From positions 1-7,466 of the forward strand of contig CAMMNR010000083.1 of assembly GCA_946498265.1 (NCBI GenBank): DNA of 7,466 nt. The letters are read 5' to 3'. Both the position numbers and the translations under genes were made by a program. This document shows, piece by piece, positions 5,662 through 7,466 of this stretch. This stretch comes from an uncultured Clostridium sp. (GTDB lineage: Bacteria; Bacillota; Clostridia; TANB77; CAG-508). Position 1 is the first letter of the stretch. Each line of letters begins with the position of its first letter. The notes beneath the pieces are model-generated. The model was not told the origin of the DNA and made no database searches. It saw only the letters and a program-made list of their open reading frames with translations.

Positions 5662-7119
5662 ATGAGAAAATATAAATTAGAAATAACCGTATTTTTATGT
5701 GGTGCACTTACAATGATGTTAGAACTAGTTGCAGCAAGAGTATTAGCACCTTATGTAGGAAGTTCAAATTTAATATGGACAACAATTATAGGAATAATGC
5801 TAATAGGAATGAGTTTAGGATACTGGGTTGGAGGAAAGTTAGCAGACAAAAATCCAAATATAAAAACAGTATCAGAATTTTTATTTATTGCTTGTATAAC
5901 AACAAGTATAATACCAATATCAGAAGTTATAATAATAGATAATTTAATAAAAATATGTAATGAACTAGTAATAGTAGCAATAATATCAGCAACACTAATC
6001 TTTGGAATACCAAGTTTTATGTTAGCAGCGATATCTCCAATGGCAGTTAAAATTAAAAATGAAGAAGAAAAAGCGGTAGGAAAAATATCTGGAAAAATTT
6101 CTTCTTTATCAACAATAGGAAGCATAATAGGAACTTTTGTTGCAGGATTTATATTAATACCTAATATAGGAGTAAGAAATATAATATTAATCAGCTCAAT
6201 ATTACTATGGCTAATGGGAATATGCCTATACAACAACAAAAACAAAAAAACAGTATCAATCATGATAGTAATATTGATTGCAATTATAGGAATTAATATA
6301 TATAGTTATAAATTATTTCAAGATAAAAACCCAGATATAATAAAAGATGTTGACTCTGAATATAGCAGAATATGGGTAAAAGAAATGAAAAATGAAGACG
6401 TGAATTATAAAACTTTACAAGTCGATACAGGACTTGAATCATATATAGATCAAAATACTGGAGAAATGGGAGCAGAATACCTAAAGTATTTTGATTTATT
6501 TGACTATTATAATGAAAATGCAAATAGTGTATTAATGATTGGAGGAGCAGCATATACATATCCAATACACTATTTAGTCAAATACCAGGACAAAACTATA
6601 GATGTAGTAGAAATAGATGAAAAGATGACAGAAATTGCTCAAGAAGAATTTGGTCTTGATACAAATAACCCAAATTTAAAAATACATCATCAAGATGGTA
6701 GAAGTTTTTTAAATTATAATGATACAAAATATGATGCAATATTAATAGATGCGTTTAAAGGATTAAATGCACCATTTGAATTAACAACTTATGAAGCAAT
6801 GCAAAAAGTAAGGAATAATTTAAAAGATAATGGAATAGTAATTACTAATATAATTTCAGCATTAGAAGGTGAAGAAGACGATTTTATCAAATATGAATAT
6901 AATACATATAAAGCAGTATTTGATGATGTTAAACTTTTTAGAGTAAGAGATGCTGAAGATAATCAAACTCAAAATATAATCTTAATAGGAATAAAAGGGA
7001 AAACAAGCATAAATGAAAATGAAAGTGATCAATATCAAGAATTATTAGAAAGAGAAATAACAGATTTTGAAAGTGATAAACAAGTTATTACAGATGATTA
7101 TGCACCAATAGGAGATTAA
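5662..7119 (+). CDS. Membrane-anchored spermidine-synthase-like protein
   Basis: The 485-residue protein joins an N-terminal membrane domain (about seven hydrophobic segments between 7 and 214) to a C-terminal Rossmann methyltransferase/spermidine-synthase fold (about 250-482). The N-terminal pattern GALTMMLELVAARVLAP, then IGMSLGYWVGGKLAD, is typical of proteins annotated as fused MFS/spermidine synthase. In the soluble part I see a modified nucleotide-binding loop GGAAYTYP (294-301), VVEID (315-319) with E317 placed to hold the cosubstrate, QDGR (344-347), and LIDAF (361-365). Classical SpeE has D-x-T/S-D-P at the last site. This protein lacks it, so aminopropyl transfer is unproven. Ending at TDDYAPIGD is normal for the family. 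AAAAGGA (5644-5650) overlaps the end of topA and lies 11 bases before the ATG, implying an operon with topA. Confidence 0.85.
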   Translation: MRKYKLEITVFLCGALTMMLELVAARVLAPYVGSSNLIWTTIIGIMLIGMSLGYWVGGKLADKNPNIKTVSEFLFIACITTSIIPISEVIIIDNLIKICNELVIVAIISATLIFGIPSFMLAAISPMAVKIKNEEEKAVGKISGKISSLSTIGSIIGTFVAGFILIPNIGVRNIILISSILLWLMGICLYNNKNKKTVSIMIVILIAIIGINIYSYKLFQDKNPDIIKDVDSEYSRIWVKEMKNEDVNYKTLQVDTGLESYIDQNTGEMGAEYLKYFDLFDYYNENANSVLMIGGAAYTYPIHYLVKYQDKTIDVVEIDEKMTEIAQEEFGLDTNNPNLKIHHQDGRSFLNYNDTKYDAILIDAFKGLNAPFELTTYEAMQKVRNNLKDNGIVITNIISALEGEEDDFIKYEYNTYKAVFDDVKLFRVRDAEDNQTQNIILIGIKGKTSINENESDQYQELLEREITDFESDKQVITDDYAPIGD

Positions 7120-7198
7120 AATTTTTTCATAATTAAAAAACAAATATTATTGTAAAAAATATTGATGTTAAAGTAATTAAATTAAACAATTTAGAATC

Positions 7199-7227
7199 TT
7201 GACAACAACCAAAAAATTTGTTATTAT
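7199..7227 (+). promoter_or_regulatory. tRNA operon promoter
   Basis: TTGACA (7199-7204, 6/6) and TATTAT (7222-7227, 5/6) are separated by 17 bases, the best promoter in the window, as expected for stable RNA genes. The start should fall at about 7233-7236, at the first base of the hairpin at 7234-7259. Confidence 0.8.
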
Positions 7228-7233
7228 ATAAAA

Positions 7234-7259
7234 TGCATTTAGCAATAAAGCTAAATGCA
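7234..7259 (+). promoter_or_regulatory. Perfect hairpin at the 5' end of the tRNA transcript
   Basis: TGCATTTAGC (7234-7243) and GCTAAATGCA (7250-7259) form a perfect 10-bp stem with the 6-base loop AATAAA. It occupies nearly all of the roughly 30-base leader and ends 5 bases before tRNA-Gly. No T-tract follows, so it is not a terminator. It could cap the precursor against 5' decay, guide processing at the tRNA 5' end, or act in DNA as an operator. The role is inferred. Confidence 0.6.
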
Positions 7260-7264
7260 AAAAT

Positions 7265-7340
7265 GCGGGAATAGCTCAGTTGATAGAGCGCTGCCTTGCC
7301 AAGGCAGAGGTCGCGGGTTTGAGCCCCGTTTCCCGCTCCA
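7265..7340 (+). tRNA. tRNA-Gly (anticodon GCC)
   Basis: The full cloverleaf is 76 bases with encoded CCA. Acceptor GCGGGAA (7265-7271) pairs with TTCCCGC (7330-7336), discriminator T7337, CCA 7338-7340. The D-stem is GCTC/GAGC. Anticodon stem CTGCC/GGCAG encloses loop TTGCCAA with GCC at 7298-7300. T-stem GCGGG/CCCGT encloses loop TTTGAGC (7318-7324). It reads GGC and GGT glycine codons. The D-loop has G18-A19 rather than G18-G19, and the T-loop has T56 (7320) rather than C56, so the elbow pair 19-56 would be A-U. All stems are otherwise intact, so the gene looks functional. Confidence 0.96.
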
Positions 7341-7392
7341 CAAAAATATAAAAATAGTAATATTTTTTATAGAAACACATATTATTAAATAT

Positions 7393-7466
7393 GGCGACAT
7401 AGCCAAGTGGCTAAGGCACGAGTCTGCAAAACTCTGATCCCCGGTTCGAATCCGGGTGTCGCCTCC
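7393..7466 (+). tRNA. tRNA-Cys (anticodon GCA), cut by the window end
   Basis: Acceptor GGCGACA (7393-7399) pairs with TGTCGCC (7457-7463). Discriminator U73 (T7464), a cysteine identity base, is followed by CC; the final A of CCA is outside the window. Anticodon GCA is at 7426-7428 in loop CTGCAAA. T-stem CCCGG/CCGGG encloses loop TTCGAAT. The D-stem has an A13-A22 mismatch, which I recall as normal for this isoacceptor. The top of the anticodon stem has C27 (7419) facing U43 (7435), not a pair. It lies 52 bases after tRNA-Gly with no promoter or terminator between, so it is probably co-transcribed. Confidence 0.95.

Noticed and set aside
5751..6263. 170-codon - strand reading frame inside the spermidine-synthase-like gene
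   Set aside because: Antisense shadow of the hydrophobic membrane domain; no independent support.
7122..7140. T-run and A-run after the spermidine-synthase-like gene as a terminator
   Set aside because: The stem would be A/T only, with no GC pairs, and no T-tract follows it on the + strand.
7255..7437. 60-codon + strand reading frame over the tRNA genes
   Set aside because: It spans tRNA-Gly and most of tRNA-Cys; translated tRNA sequence is a known annotation artefact.

Overview
The window comes from a very AT-rich, low-GC Gram-positive bacterium, most likely a clostridial member of the Bacillota. The evidence is strong AGGAG-type ribosome binding sites, TTGACA/TATAAT-like promoters, codon choice dominated by AGA, ATA and other A/T-ending codons, TGA used as a true stop, tRNA genes that encode their own CCA, and the families present (DUF975-type membrane protein, DUF6514-like small protein, two-zinc-finger topoisomerase I). 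I cannot name the species. All six protein genes and both tRNAs lie on the + strand. I see no convincing gene on the - strand.

Layout. Positions 1-50 hold a C-rich, REP-like hairpin element (G-rich on the - strand). Next come the promoter and an 11-bp dyad with CIRCE-like geometry, then a small heat-shock protein of the Hsp20 family (236-652). A terminator-like hairpin and a second copy of the REP-like element separate it from a UcpA-type short-chain dehydrogenase (777-1559). A DUF975-type membrane protein with its own promoter follows (1714-2640). A non-coding stretch of about 500 bp (2641-3142) carries several dyads and one promoter-plus-hairpin arrangement. After it comes a 105-residue DUF6514-like protein (3143-3460). 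DNA topoisomerase I (topA, 3611-5653) has its own promoter and is followed 8 bases later by a membrane-anchored spermidine-synthase-like protein (5662-7119), probably in one operon. The window ends with a tRNA operon, tRNA-Gly(GCC) and tRNA-Cys(GCA), under a near-consensus promoter whose transcript should begin with a perfect 10-bp hairpin. The last A of the tRNA-Cys CCA falls outside the window.

How it fits together. This is mostly ordinary chromosomal housekeeping and stress sequence with independently promoted units. The only likely multi-gene units are topA with the spermidine-synthase-like gene, and the two tRNAs. I found no mobile-element gene, CRISPR array, phage gene or defence system. 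The observations most worth a second look are the degenerate CIRCE operator on hsp20, the paired REP-like elements, the 5' hairpin of the tRNA operon, and a tRNA-Gly in which the near-universal G19-C56 elbow pair appears to be replaced by A19-U56.
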